From RGIG2206 sp045579085 (GTDB lineage Bacteria; Bacillota; Clostridia; Oscillospirales; Acutalibacteraceae): a DNA stretch of 64,000 nucleotides. The notes below the pieces were generated by a model. The model saw only the letters and a program-made list of their open reading frames with translations, did not search any database and was not told where the DNA came from. Position numbers and translations under genes: made by a program. Positions within the stretch are counted from its first letter, which is position 1, and the number at the start of each line of letters is the position of its first letter. This document shows positions 50,984-59,060 of this stretch, piece by piece. The stretch spans positions 1-64,000 of the forward strand of contig JAZNLO010000030.1 in the NCBI GenBank assembly GCA_045579085.1. Direction: 5' to 3'.

Positions 50984-52354
50984 TTAGATAAGACCTCTTA
51001 CGTGGTCAATTTGCTTTTGAACACTCTCAAAGCTCGTGCCGCCCTCGCTGATTCGCTTGTCAACGCAGGTCGAGAGGTCGATTTCGTCATACAAATCAGC
51101 CTCAAACAGCTCGCTGAAAGCCTTGTACTTATCAAGCGGCAACGTCTCAAGTACGCAGCCCGATTTGATGCACTCAGCAACAATCTGTCCCGATACCTTG
51201 TATGCGCTTCTAAACGGCATACCCTTCTTTACAAGATAGTCGGCAAGGTCTGTGGCGTTGATAAAGCCACCTTGCGCCGCCTTTTTCATATTATCGGGTA
51301 AAGCGGTCATAGTGGACACCATACCTGCAAAAATATTCAGGCAAGCCTTAACGGTGTCGCAAGCGTCGAAAACGCCTTCCTTGTCTTCTTGCATATCCTT
51401 GTTGTAGGCGAGGGGGAGCCCCTTTATCGTGGTAAGCAACGCAATGAGGTCGCCGTAAACACGTCCTGTTTTGCCCCTGACGAGCTCTGCCATATCGGGA
51501 TTTTTCTTTTGCGGCATAATCGAGGAGCCTGTGGTGAACGAGTCGCTAAGCTCGATAAATTTGAATTCCCAGCTTGACCATAGGATGATTTCTTCTGAGA
51601 ATCTGGAAAGATGAGCCATAGTGATTGCCAAACAGCTAAGCATCTCTAAAGCGAAATCCCTGTCTGAAACGCCGTCAACGCTGTTTAACACAACGCCGTC
51701 AAACCCAAGCTTTTCAGCCTCAAACTTGCGGTCCGTGTCGTAAGTTGTGCCGGCAAGCGCGCAGCAGCCGATGGGGGATAGGTTGAGACGTTTTCTGCAG
51801 TCTTTCAAGCGGTCGATATCACGCAGCAGCATAAATGCGTATGCCATCAGCTGATGCCCGAAGGATATCGGCTGAGCACGCTGCAGATGCGTGTAACCGG
51901 GCATAATTGCGGTTTTGTATTGCTCCGCCTTGTCAACAGTTGCAGAAATGAGTGATTTAGCAAGCGAAATAATCTCGTCAATCTCGTCTCTCAGGTACAT
52001 TCTGAAATCGAGCGCAACCTGGTCGTTACGGCTTCTTGCGGTGTGCAACTTTTTGCCAACGTCACCGATGCGCTCAGTCAGCACTTGCTCAACAAACATA
52101 TGAATATCCTCGCAGTCGAGGTCGATTTCGAGCTTGCCTGATTCAATGTCGTCAAGGATGTTGCCGAGCGAGTCTATAATCAAATTGGCATCACACTGCG
52201 GAATGATACCTTTAGCGGCAAGCATAGCGGCGTGGGCCATACTTCCCGTGATATCCTGACGATACATTCTCATATCAAAGCTGATAGATGAGTTAAAATC
52301 GTCTGCGGCCTTGTCAGTAACACCGTCGGTTCTGCCTGCCCACATTTTAGCCAT
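50984..52354 (-). CDS. argH: Argininosuccinate lyase
   Basis: 456 residues, fumarase/aspartase superfamily. Last step of arginine synthesis: argininosuccinate to arginine and fumarate. Motifs: TARSRNDQVA, PGYTHLQRAQP with the catalytic His, and GSSIMPQKKNPD with the catalytic Ser loop. It follows argG by 21 bp on the same strand. Confidence 0.97.
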   Translation of the reverse strand: MAKMWAGRTDGVTDKAADDFNSSISFDMRMYRQDITGSMAHAAMLAAKGIIPQCDANLIIDSLGNILDDIESGKLEIDLDCEDIHMFVEQVLTERIGDVGKKLHTARSRNDQVALDFRMYLRDEIDEIISLAKSLISATVDKAEQYKTAIMPGYTHLQRAQPISFGHQLMAYAFMLLRDIDRLKDCRKRLNLSPIGCCALAGTTYDTDRKFEAEKLGFDGVVLNSVDGVSDRDFALEMLSCLAITMAHLSRFSEEIILWSSWEFKFIELSDSFTTGSSIMPQKKNPDMAELVRGKTGRVYGDLIALLTTIKGLPLAYNKDMQEDKEGVFDACDTVKACLNIFAGMVSTMTALPDNMKKAAQGGFINATDLADYLVKKGMPFRSAYKVSGQIVAECIKSGCVLETLPLDKYKAFSELFEADLYDEIDLSTCVDKRISEGGTSFESVQKQIDHVRGLI

Positions 52355-52375
52355 AAAGAAGTGCCTCCGAGTAGA

Positions 52376-53599
52376 TTATTTTTTGTTGTTGGCATCAACA
52401 ACAGCCTGAACCTGAATCGGCAAGCCGAACAGATTGATAAATCCTGCCGAGTCTTTTTGGTCATAACTGCTTTCGCCAAAGGTTGCGATTTCCTCGCTGT
52501 AGAGTGAGTAGTCGCTCCAAACGCCGGCGTTGATAATGTTGCCCTTGTAGAGCTTGAGTCTAACCTTACCTGTAACCTTTTCCTGAGTCTTCTCAACAAA
52601 GGCAGACAAAGCCTCTCTCAGCGGAGTAAACCACTGACCGTTGTAAACAAGCTCAGCAAAGGTGATGGATAGTCTCTGCTTTTCGTGCATGGTCATCTTG
52701 TCAAGGCAGATGCTCTCAAGAACGCTGTGCGCCTTGTAAAGAATTGTGCCGCCGGGAGTTTCGTAAACGCCTCTGCATTTCATACCCACAAGTCTGTTTT
52801 CAACAATGTCGATGATGCCGATACCGTTGGCACCGCCGAGCTCATTGAGCTTAAGAATGATGTTCTTAGCAGACATTTTCTCGCCGTCTATTGCCACAGG
52901 AACGCCCTTTACAAAATCGAGCGTAACGTAAGTGGGCGCGTCAGGAGCAGAGATGGGTGATACACCCATTTCGAGAAAACCGGGCTTTTCGTAGAGCGGC
53001 TCATTGCCAGTGTCCTCAAGGTCCATACCCTCGTGAGAGAGGTGCCAGAGGTTTTTGTCTTTGGAGTAGTTGGTCTCTCTGTTAATTTTAAGAGGAATGT
53101 TGTGCGCCTCAGCGTACTCGATTTCCTCCTCGCGTGACTTGATGTCCCACTCTCTCCAGGGAGCGATGATGGGCATATTCGGCGCAAAGTGCTTTACTGC
53201 CAACTCAAAACGCACCTGGTCATTACCCTTACCTGTGCAGCCGTGGCAGATAGCATCAGCGTTTTCCTTGATAGCGATTTCAACAAGTCCCTTTGCAATG
53301 CACGGACGTGCGTGACTGGTGCCGAGCAGATATTCCTCGTATACAGCACCTGCCTGAACGCAGGGGATTATGTAGTCGTTAACGTATTCTTCGGTAAGGT
53401 CAAGCACATACAGCTTTGATGCGCCGGTTTTGAGTGCTTTTTCTTCGAGTCCCTCAAGCTCATCAGCCTGACCTACGTTACCTGAAACAGCGATAACCTC
53501 GCAGTTATTGTAGTTTTCCTTTAACCAGGGGATGATAATTGAAGTGTCGAGACCGCCTGAGTAAGCAAGAACGACCTTTTTAATGTTTTCTTTGTTCAT
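52376..53599 (-). CDS. argG: Argininosuccinate synthase
   Basis: 407 residues. Joins citrulline and aspartate using ATP. P-loop AYSGGLDTSIIIPWL at the N-terminus, CHGCTGKGNDQVRFE, and TLDFVKGVPVAIDG. Ribosome site GGAGGC before ATG. First gene of argGH; the earlier pathway genes are not in the window. Confidence 0.97.
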   Translation of the reverse strand: MNKENIKKVVLAYSGGLDTSIIIPWLKENYNNCEVIAVSGNVGQADELEGLEEKALKTGASKLYVLDLTEEYVNDYIIPCVQAGAVYEEYLLGTSHARPCIAKGLVEIAIKENADAICHGCTGKGNDQVRFELAVKHFAPNMPIIAPWREWDIKSREEEIEYAEAHNIPLKINRETNYSKDKNLWHLSHEGMDLEDTGNEPLYEKPGFLEMGVSPISAPDAPTYVTLDFVKGVPVAIDGEKMSAKNIILKLNELGGANGIGIIDIVENRLVGMKCRGVYETPGGTILYKAHSVLESICLDKMTMHEKQRLSITFAELVYNGQWFTPLREALSAFVEKTQEKVTGKVRLKLYKGNIINAGVWSDYSLYSEEIATFGESSYDQKDSAGFINLFGLPIQVQAVVDANNKK

Positions 53600-53637
53600 A
53601 GTAAGCCTCCGAATAAAAAATAATGTGTATGGTAGTG

Positions 53638-53666
53638 ATTATACAACTAAAGCGTATAAATGTCAA
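53638..53666 (-). promoter_or_regulatory. Consensus promoter of argGH
   Basis: Minus strand TTGACA (53666-53661), 17-bp spacer, TATAAT (53643-53638). Confidence 0.85.
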
Positions 53667-53670
53667 CAAC

Positions 53671-53741
53671 AAACTGTATATTTTTTAAATATGCGAAATA
53701 TTATTGCATAAAACTTGTATAAAAGTGCAAAAACTGTATAT
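53671..53741. repeat. Phased direct repeats upstream of argG (possible operator)
   Basis: AAACTGTATA occurs at 53671 and 53731 and a near copy AAACTTGTATA at 53711, spaced 40 and 20 bp, close to whole helical turns. They sit just beyond the -35 box of argG, where a regulator such as ArgR could bind. No clear ArgR palindrome is seen. Confidence 0.4.
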
Positions 53742-53844
53742 AAATAAGCAAAAGTCAGAAAAATCAGGGTAAAGATGGCATTTACGAGCCGTTGTTTATA
53801 ATTAAAAAAGGAAACCACACCTTACGGCACGATTTCCTTTTCTT

Positions 53845-53933
53845 TGGCGGAGACGGCGAGATTCGAACTCGCGGGGGATTGCTCCCTAACTGATTTCGAG
53901 TCAGCCCCGTTATGACCACTTCGATACGTCTCC
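53845..53933 (-). tRNA. tRNA-Ser (anticodon CGA)
   Basis: 89 nt including encoded CCA (TGG at 53845-53847 on the plus strand). Acceptor GGAGACG / CGTCTCC, anticodon stem GCTGA/TCAGT with loop CTCGAAA giving anticodon CGA, a long variable arm and T arm GCGAG-TTCGAAT-CTCGC, all as in class II tRNA-Ser. Its 5' third is duplicated 200 bp upstream. Confidence 0.96.
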
Positions 53934-53983
53934 ATATATGTTAAACTCATTTCAGAGTATAACGAACTATTTAATTTTTACCG

Positions 53984-53999
53984 AACGGGGCGCCCCGTT
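53984..53999. repeat. 16-bp perfect palindrome between tRNA-Ser and its partial copy
   Basis: AACGGGGCGCCCCGTT is its own reverse complement. Its right half (53992-53999) is also the start of the 11-base tRNA-Ser match at 53992-54002. Confidence 0.85.
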
Positions 54000-54134
54000 A
54001 TGTCCTGTTGCGGTGCCCGAAATTTTCTGCTTGCTATTCGCTTCGCAAAATTTCGACCGCAGCCACTCCTTATTGCTCGCTGTATCTGCCACCGGCAGCG
54101 CTCGCAAACGTCCCCACTTCGATACGTCTCCATA
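53992..54134 (-). pseudogene. Broken partial copy of tRNA-Ser interrupted by hairpin-rich DNA
   Basis: 54114-54134 repeats 21 bases of the tRNA 5' end plus flank (53916-53936) exactly. 53992-54002 (GCCCCGTTATG) repeats the next tRNA block (53904-53914). In the real tRNA only one base separates these blocks; here 111 bp (54003-54113) do. The inserted part folds: TGCGG/CCGCA and CGAAATTTT/AAAATTTCG make one 53-nt hairpin (54009-54061), and TGCCACCGGCA another. Its ends GTTGCGGTGC and, reversed, GTTTGCGAGC are imperfectly inverted. It could be a small mobile element or the scar of one. A strong promoter lies just upstream. Confidence 0.65.
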
Positions 54135-54163
54135 AATTCAAAGCGAAATTATCACGCTCAATC

Positions 54164-54192
54164 ATTCTATCATATGGAATTGTGAATGTCAA
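54164..54192 (-). promoter_or_regulatory. Promoter upstream of the tRNA-Ser partial copy
   Basis: Minus strand TTGACA (54192-54187), 17-bp spacer, TAGAAT (54169-54164), 30 bp before the duplicated tRNA 5' end; probably also the main promoter of tRNA-Ser. Confidence 0.7.
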
Positions 54193-54206
54193 TTTGAAAA
54201 TCAAAT

Positions 54207-54243
54207 AAAAAAGAGGTGCAGCATAAAACTGCACCTCTTTTTT
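54207..54243 (-). terminator. Terminator of the coaX-ECF unit
   Basis: AAAAAAGAGGTGCAG / CTGCACCTCTTTTTT, 7-base loop, directly after the ECF S-component gene. Confidence 0.92.
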
Positions 54244-54244
54244 A

Positions 54245-54841
54245 TTACATATATTTCCTTATAGTAGAGTGGAACACCTGGCAAAGAGTTGTGCCGATGA
54301 AAAGAGCGGCAATAACTTCCACTAAGGTGTTTACAGTTAATAGAGTAATAATAACTGTTTTCACAACTTGACCTGCAAGCACGGTTTCACTGAACAATAA
54401 CAGATAAGAGGTGAGGAAAAAAGCGGTGTTAAGTACAGGCGCGCTTATTGAAGCTATAGCATAGCTTCCAATTCTGAATCGTTTAATTTTGCTCAATCCT
54501 AAGTAAATCAAACCAACCAGCAAACCCATTAATATGCGGGGAACAAAGCAAGCGAATATAGTCGCTAACGGATTTTCGCTCCAAAGCACAGCAGCTGATG
54601 GGTCGATAGAATATCCAAATCCAAAACATTGGAGGAAACTGGTCAAGCCAAACACAAAGCCAAGCAGTGAGCCAACGGCGGGTCCTAATGCAACAGCACC
54701 TATGGCAACGGGAATCGGCATCAACGTGATACTAAATCCGGTTGGGGTAACAATGTATCCTATCGGAGTAAAATCCATCACAAACATAATTGCGATAAGT
54801 AGGGAAGTAAGTGTAAGTCGAACAATTTTATTTTTTTTCAT
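54245..54841 (-). CDS. ECF transporter S component (possibly pantothenate)
   Basis: 198 residues, five or six membrane helices: LTLTSLLIAIMFVMDFTPIGYI, SITLMPIPVAIGAVALGPAVGSLLGFVFGL, SYAIASISAPVLNTAFFLTSYLLLF. S components bind one vitamin and dock on a shared ECF module, not encoded here. The gene lies 51 bp after coaX on the same strand, so pantothenate is the likely ligand (PanT type); this is inferred from context. GAGGTGTTATT ribosome site. Confidence 0.82.
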   Translation of the reverse strand: MKKNKIVRLTLTSLLIAIMFVMDFTPIGYIVTPTGFSITLMPIPVAIGAVALGPAVGSLLGFVFGLTSFLQCFGFGYSIDPSAAVLWSENPLATIFACFVPRILMGLLVGLIYLGLSKIKRFRIGSYAIASISAPVLNTAFFLTSYLLLFSETVLAGQVVKTVIITLLTVNTLVEVIAALFIGTTLCQVFHSTIRKYM

Positions 54842-54892
54842 AATAACACCTCAATACTGCTCTCAAAGGATGCAGTTTGTATAATTAATTTT

Positions 54893-55660
54893 TTATTTGC
54901 AGTTTTTCTTATATATCTGCAAAAGGCCGTCTAAAAGCAACGTGTCATCAATAATGATTTCACGCTCGCAATGCACCACTACCTTTTCTGCAAGACCGCC
55001 TGTAGCAACGAGAGTTGCTTCACAACCGAGCTGTTTTTCAAAACGGGAAGCGATACCGTCGAGCATAGCGGCGGCTCCCAGAATCAAGCCCGACTTAATG
55101 CAGTCAACAGTGTTGCTGCCAATCGGTTTGGGCGGAGCCTCAATATCAACAAAGGGCAGCTGCGCAGTTTTTGTTGCGAGGGCATCCATAGTTGTAACCA
55201 GCCCTGCAGCGATTGCGCCGCCAATCATAGCACAGTCTTTGTCGATAACGGAAATTGTGGTTGCGGTGCCCAAATCGAATATGATGCACGGCGCGGGGTA
55301 CTTGTTGATAGCCCCAACAGCGCCGCACACAAGGTCTGCGCCGAGCTGAGCGGGATTATCAATGCGGATGTTCAGGCCGGTCTTGATGCCCGAGCCAATC
55401 ACAATAGGCTCAACCTTGCAGAGCCTGCGCACAGCACGCTTATACGCTGTGCCCACACTTGGCACAACCGAGCCGATTACGGCGCCACCGATATCGCTTG
55501 CGGTTACGCCGTTAAGCAGCAGAAGCTGATTAAGCTCAACTGCATACTGGTCAGCCGTACGCGACGGGTAGGTGGCAACTCTGGCGGTAAACGACAGCTT
55601 ATCGTCATTATAACCGCCGAGGGTAACATTTGTGTTACCGATGTCAATGGTCAGAATCAT
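54893..55660 (-). CDS. coaX: Type III pantothenate kinase
   Basis: 255 residues, ASKHA fold. DIGNTNVTLGGY (phosphate loop 1), GADLVCGAVGA with the catalytic Asp, DLGTATTISVID and ATGGLAEKVV. Phosphorylates pantothenate, the first step of coenzyme A synthesis; it needs a monovalent cation and resists CoA feedback, as known for the family. GGAGGAGTACCGT ribosome site. It may be read through from the NSS gene (52-bp gap) and pairs with the downstream ECF S gene. Confidence 0.95.
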   Translation of the reverse strand: MILTIDIGNTNVTLGGYNDDKLSFTARVATYPSRTADQYAVELNQLLLLNGVTASDIGGAVIGSVVPSVGTAYKRAVRRLCKVEPIVIGSGIKTGLNIRIDNPAQLGADLVCGAVGAINKYPAPCIIFDLGTATTISVIDKDCAMIGGAIAAGLVTTMDALATKTAQLPFVDIEAPPKPIGSNTVDCIKSGLILGAAAMLDGIASRFEKQLGCEATLVATGGLAEKVVVHCEREIIIDDTLLLDGLLQIYKKNCK

Positions 55661-55712
55661 ACGGTACTCCTCCTAAGATGGAATCTGTATTTTCAAATAA
55701 TACTTAAAAGTA

Positions 55713-57101
55713 TTAACTGAACAAAGGTGCAACGGATACAACCAAAACAACCAAAATGATTATCGGAAGACCGAATTTCATATAGTTTTTTAACCAAGCA
55801 GGCAGCTTAGCGCCGGCGCCTGTGTTAACTTCGTTGAAATAGTTTTTCCAGTCCCAACCAAACTTATGTGTGCAGAAGAGAACATACACAAGAGAGCCTA
55901 TAGGAAGCGCAAGGTTGGATACGAGGAAATCCTCAAAGTCGCCGATGTTTTTGCCGAGAATGGAGATGCTGCCCCACGATTCAACGCAGTTGCTGAGGAT
56001 AAACGGCATAGTAAGCAGCATCAGCAAAACAACGTTTATCAGAGCAATCCAACGGCGGTTGTGCTTTGTAAGCTCAAGCCAGAACGAAACTATGTTTTCG
56101 AACACGGCAATAACAGTGGACATAGCGGCAAAAATCATAAACAGGAAGAACAAAGCTCCAACAATGCGGCCGCCGAGCATGTTGTTGAATATGTTAGAGA
56201 GAGTAACAAATAAGAAGCTTGCGCCTGCCTGGTCTGCACCGATACCTGTTGCGGTGGGGTTAAAGGTGAAGAAAGCAGGGAAGATTATCAAGCCTGACAT
56301 AATAGCCACGCAGGTATCAAGGCTTACGATGGTAAGCGATTCACCTAACAGGCTGCGGTCCTTTTCGATATAGCTGCCGAAAACAGCGATAGAGCCGATA
56401 CCGAGCGAAAGGGTGAAGAACGCCTGACCCATAGCGGCGGAAACCACAGTCCAGATGCCTGAGGAAGTGAGGTTTTCAACCGACGGGATAAGGTAAAACT
56501 TAAGACCGGCTAATGCACCATCAAGAGTGCAGCAGTAGACTGCAAGGCCAATCATAAGCACAAATAGCGCAACCATCATCACCTTAGTGATTTTCTCAAC
56601 GCCTTTTTGAAGTCCCAATGAGCATACGCCGAAGCAAATTAAAATAACGCAGAACGTAACGAGAATGTTGCTTGTTAGGTCGCTTGCTGTGGCACCAAAG
56701 GTGTTGCCAAGCTGCTCAGGGGTGGTGTTGCTCATTATGGAGCCGTTAACATATTTGATGAAATAAGTTACAAACCAGCCTGAAATGGTGGTGTAAAACA
56801 TCATAAGCAGATAGTTGCCGCAAATTCCCAGATACTTCATCCAGTGCCATTTCTGCTTTGGCTTTTCTAAAACGTCAAACGAAGTGGCGATACTGCGTCT
56901 GCTTGCGCGTCCAACAGCGAGCTCAGCGGTCATAACAGGGATGCCAAGCAAAATAAGGAACGCTAAGTAAATAAGCACGAAAAATGCGCCGCCGTAAGCG
57001 CCTGCAATGATTGGGAAGCGGTAAACGTTACCCAAGCCTATGGCGCAGCCGGCTGAAATAAGGATAAATCCCAACCGTGAAGAAAACTTTTCTCTTTCCA
57101 T
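55713..57101 (-). CDS. Sodium-dependent NSS-family transporter
   Basis: 462 residues, about 11-12 membrane helices. N-terminal GFILISAGCAIGLGNVYRFP is the sodium/substrate site of the neurotransmitter:sodium symporter family; AELAVGRASRR and YFIKYVNGS also fit. Such bacterial proteins usually import amino acids; the ligand is not readable. ATG 57101 is preceded by GAGGTGTATT; the TTG four codons upstream is the ribosome-site region. Confidence 0.93.
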   Translation of the reverse strand: MEREKFSSRLGFILISAGCAIGLGNVYRFPIIAGAYGGAFFVLIYLAFLILLGIPVMTAELAVGRASRRSIATSFDVLEKPKQKWHWMKYLGICGNYLLMMFYTTISGWFVTYFIKYVNGSIMSNTTPEQLGNTFGATASDLTSNILVTFCVILICFGVCSLGLQKGVEKITKVMMVALFVLMIGLAVYCCTLDGALAGLKFYLIPSVENLTSSGIWTVVSAAMGQAFFTLSLGIGSIAVFGSYIEKDRSLLGESLTIVSLDTCVAIMSGLIIFPAFFTFNPTATGIGADQAGASFLFVTLSNIFNNMLGGRIVGALFFLFMIFAAMSTVIAVFENIVSFWLELTKHNRRWIALINVVLLMLLTMPFILSNCVESWGSISILGKNIGDFEDFLVSNLALPIGSLVYVLFCTHKFGWDWKNYFNEVNTGAGAKLPAWLKNYMKFGLPIIILVVLVVSVAPLFS

Positions 57102-57169
57102 AATACACCTCAAAATACATTAGAGCTTGCTCTGTTTAAGATTAATGCCAAACAAAACAATCCACGCAC

Positions 57170-57198
57170 ATTATACCTTTTTAGCACTTTAAAGTCAA
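57170..57198 (-). promoter_or_regulatory. Promoter of the NSS gene
   Basis: Minus strand TTGACT (57198-57193), 17-bp spacer, TATAAT (57175-57170). Confidence 0.7.
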
Positions 57199-57290
57199 GA
57201 CTTGAGAACTTTTATAAAATTTAAGAAACGTTGCACAAGTTGCCACAACAGTGTTGAAAATCGGGCGTTATTACAGAAGGAGGAATACAA

Positions 57291-57761
57291 GTGAAAACCA
57301 AACTTAAACCGAAAGAAGAACTGTTTTGCAGACTTGTTGCTACAGGCTGCTCACCGACTGAGGCGGCAGCCCGTTCCGGTTATGCTAAAGCAAAGAAAGC
57401 AGCGGACAAGCTGCTCTCAAGACGGGATATACAAAACTGTATAGACCATTTCAGGCAGAAGCAGAAGCTTTGCGATGCAAAAGCGGGCTATGCACGGCTG
57501 GCATACGGTAGCATAGCCGATGCAGTGCGGCTTTTATACAGCGAGGAACTGCCCGAAAACATCGACGAGCTCGACCTTTACGCAATAAGCGAGATAAAGC
57601 GTTCGAAAAACGGCGTTGAAATCAAATTCCACGACCGCATCAAAGCGCTCGACAGGCTCAGCGACCTTTCCGCACCCGAAAGTGACAAAGCCGAGCCGTT
57701 TTACAAGGCCCTTGAGTTAGGCGCAATGCGACTTTATCAGGAGAAGCCGTATGGAGTTTAA
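57291..57761 (+). CDS. Phage terminase small subunit
   Basis: 156 residues, GTG start behind AAGGAGG. N-terminal helix-turn-helix KEELFCRLVATGCSPTEAAARSGYAKAKKAADKLLSRRDIQ, typical of Terminase_2-type small subunits that recognise phage DNA, then an oligomerisation region. First gene of the phage-like module, 190 bp from a divergent host transporter gene, and overlapping terL by 11 bp. Confidence 0.9.
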   Translation: MKTKLKPKEELFCRLVATGCSPTEAAARSGYAKAKKAADKLLSRRDIQNCIDHFRQKQKLCDAKAGYARLAYGSIADAVRLLYSEELPENIDELDLYAISEIKRSKNGVEIKFHDRIKALDRLSDLSAPESDKAEPFYKALELGAMRLYQEKPYGV

Positions 57762-59001
57762 GCCTTTTTCAAAGAAACAGCTAATGGTGCTTACGTGGTG
57801 GTGCGAAGCGAGCAAATACGCAGACAAGGATGCGCTTATATGCGATGGGGCAGTCCGCAGCGGCAAGACCCTTTGTATGTCGCTGTCCTTTGTTTCATGG
57901 ACCTTCTACCGCTTCGACAACTGCGACTTTGCCATATGCGGCAAAACGCTCACCTCGCTCAAGCGCAACATTATAAGAGGCCTTGTTGACACCCTTACAA
58001 GTCTTGGATTTACAGTGCAGCAATCGAATTCCCAAAACTATATAGATGTAGAAAGGGCAGGGCGGAGAAACCGTTTCTACCTTTTCGGCGGAAAAGATGA
58101 ATCCAGTGCAGCGCTGATTCAGGGTATGACTCTTGCGGGTGTGATGTTTGACGAGGTTGTGTTGATGCCGCGCTCGTTTGTGGAACATGCGCTTGCACGA
58201 TGCTCGGTAAACGGCTCAAAGTTTTGGTTTAACTGCAATCCCGAACACCCTCAACATTGGTTCCATCGGGAGTGGATAGAGAAGCGTGAGGAGAAAAACG
58301 CTCTTTATCTCCACTTTACAATGGAGGACAACCCCTCGCTATCTGAAAAAATAATAAACAGATATCGCTCCCTCTATTCAGATGCGTTTTATGATAGGTT
58401 TGTTCTCGGCAGATGGACTGCGGCAGCGGGGTTGGTGTATCCGTTTTTTGGTGACGCCAACCTGTGCGACAGCGCACCGGCTGAATGTGAACGCTACTAT
58501 ATCTCGTGCGACTACGGCACCGTCAATCCAACCTCAATGGGCTTGTGGGGCTTGTCAAACGACGTATGGTATCGGGTGGACGAGTATTACTATTCATCAC
58601 GGCAATACGGGGAACAGAAAACAGATGAAGAGTATTATGCAGAGCTTGTAAAATTGGCGGGCAACCGAAAAATCGAAGCGGTAATATGTGACCCGTCGGC
58701 AGCCTCCTTCATAACCTGCGTGCGCCGACACGGAGAGTTTAGCATAAAAGCGGCCAAAAACGATGTCCTCGACGGGATACGCAAGGTGTGCGATGCGCTC
58801 AAGTGCGGAAAAATTAAGATATCTCGCTGCTGTGTTGACGCAGTCAGAGAATTCGGCTTATACCGATGGGACGAGGGCGCAACAAAGGACACCGTGCGCA
58901 AGGAAAACGACCATGCGATGGACGATATACGCTATTTTGTTGCAACGGTTCTCGACGGCGGGGACGACGGCTTTTTCGCCGTCGCCGCAACACGCAGGTA
59001 A
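57751..59001 (+). CDS. Phage terminase large subunit
   Basis: 416 residues, Terminase_3/PBSX-like. Walker A GAVRSGKT (33-40), Walker B VMFDE (131-135), and a C-terminal RNase H-like nuclease with Asp in SCDYGTVNP and in VICDPSAASF. It pumps and cuts phage DNA into proheads. Ribosome site GGAG within terS. Confidence 0.95.
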   Translation: MEFKPFSKKQLMVLTWWCEASKYADKDALICDGAVRSGKTLCMSLSFVSWTFYRFDNCDFAICGKTLTSLKRNIIRGLVDTLTSLGFTVQQSNSQNYIDVERAGRRNRFYLFGGKDESSAALIQGMTLAGVMFDEVVLMPRSFVEHALARCSVNGSKFWFNCNPEHPQHWFHREWIEKREEKNALYLHFTMEDNPSLSEKIINRYRSLYSDAFYDRFVLGRWTAAAGLVYPFFGDANLCDSAPAECERYYISCDYGTVNPTSMGLWGLSNDVWYRVDEYYYSSRQYGEQKTDEEYYAELVKLAGNRKIEAVICDPSAASFITCVRRHGEFSIKAAKNDVLDGIRKVCDALKCGKIKISRCCVDAVREFGLYRWDEGATKDTVRKENDHAMDDIRYFVATVLDGGDDGFFAVAATRR

Positions 59002-59060
59002 GTTGCTGAGAGCCGACCTTATCAGCAGTATAAAAGAAGGTTGGAGAATGGAGAAAGAAA

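Noticed and set aside
57751..59001. Prophage attachment site at a tRNA on the left side
   Set aside because: No tRNA or obvious direct repeat was found between the NSS gene and terS; the nearest tRNA (53845) is 3.3 kb away with host genes in between.
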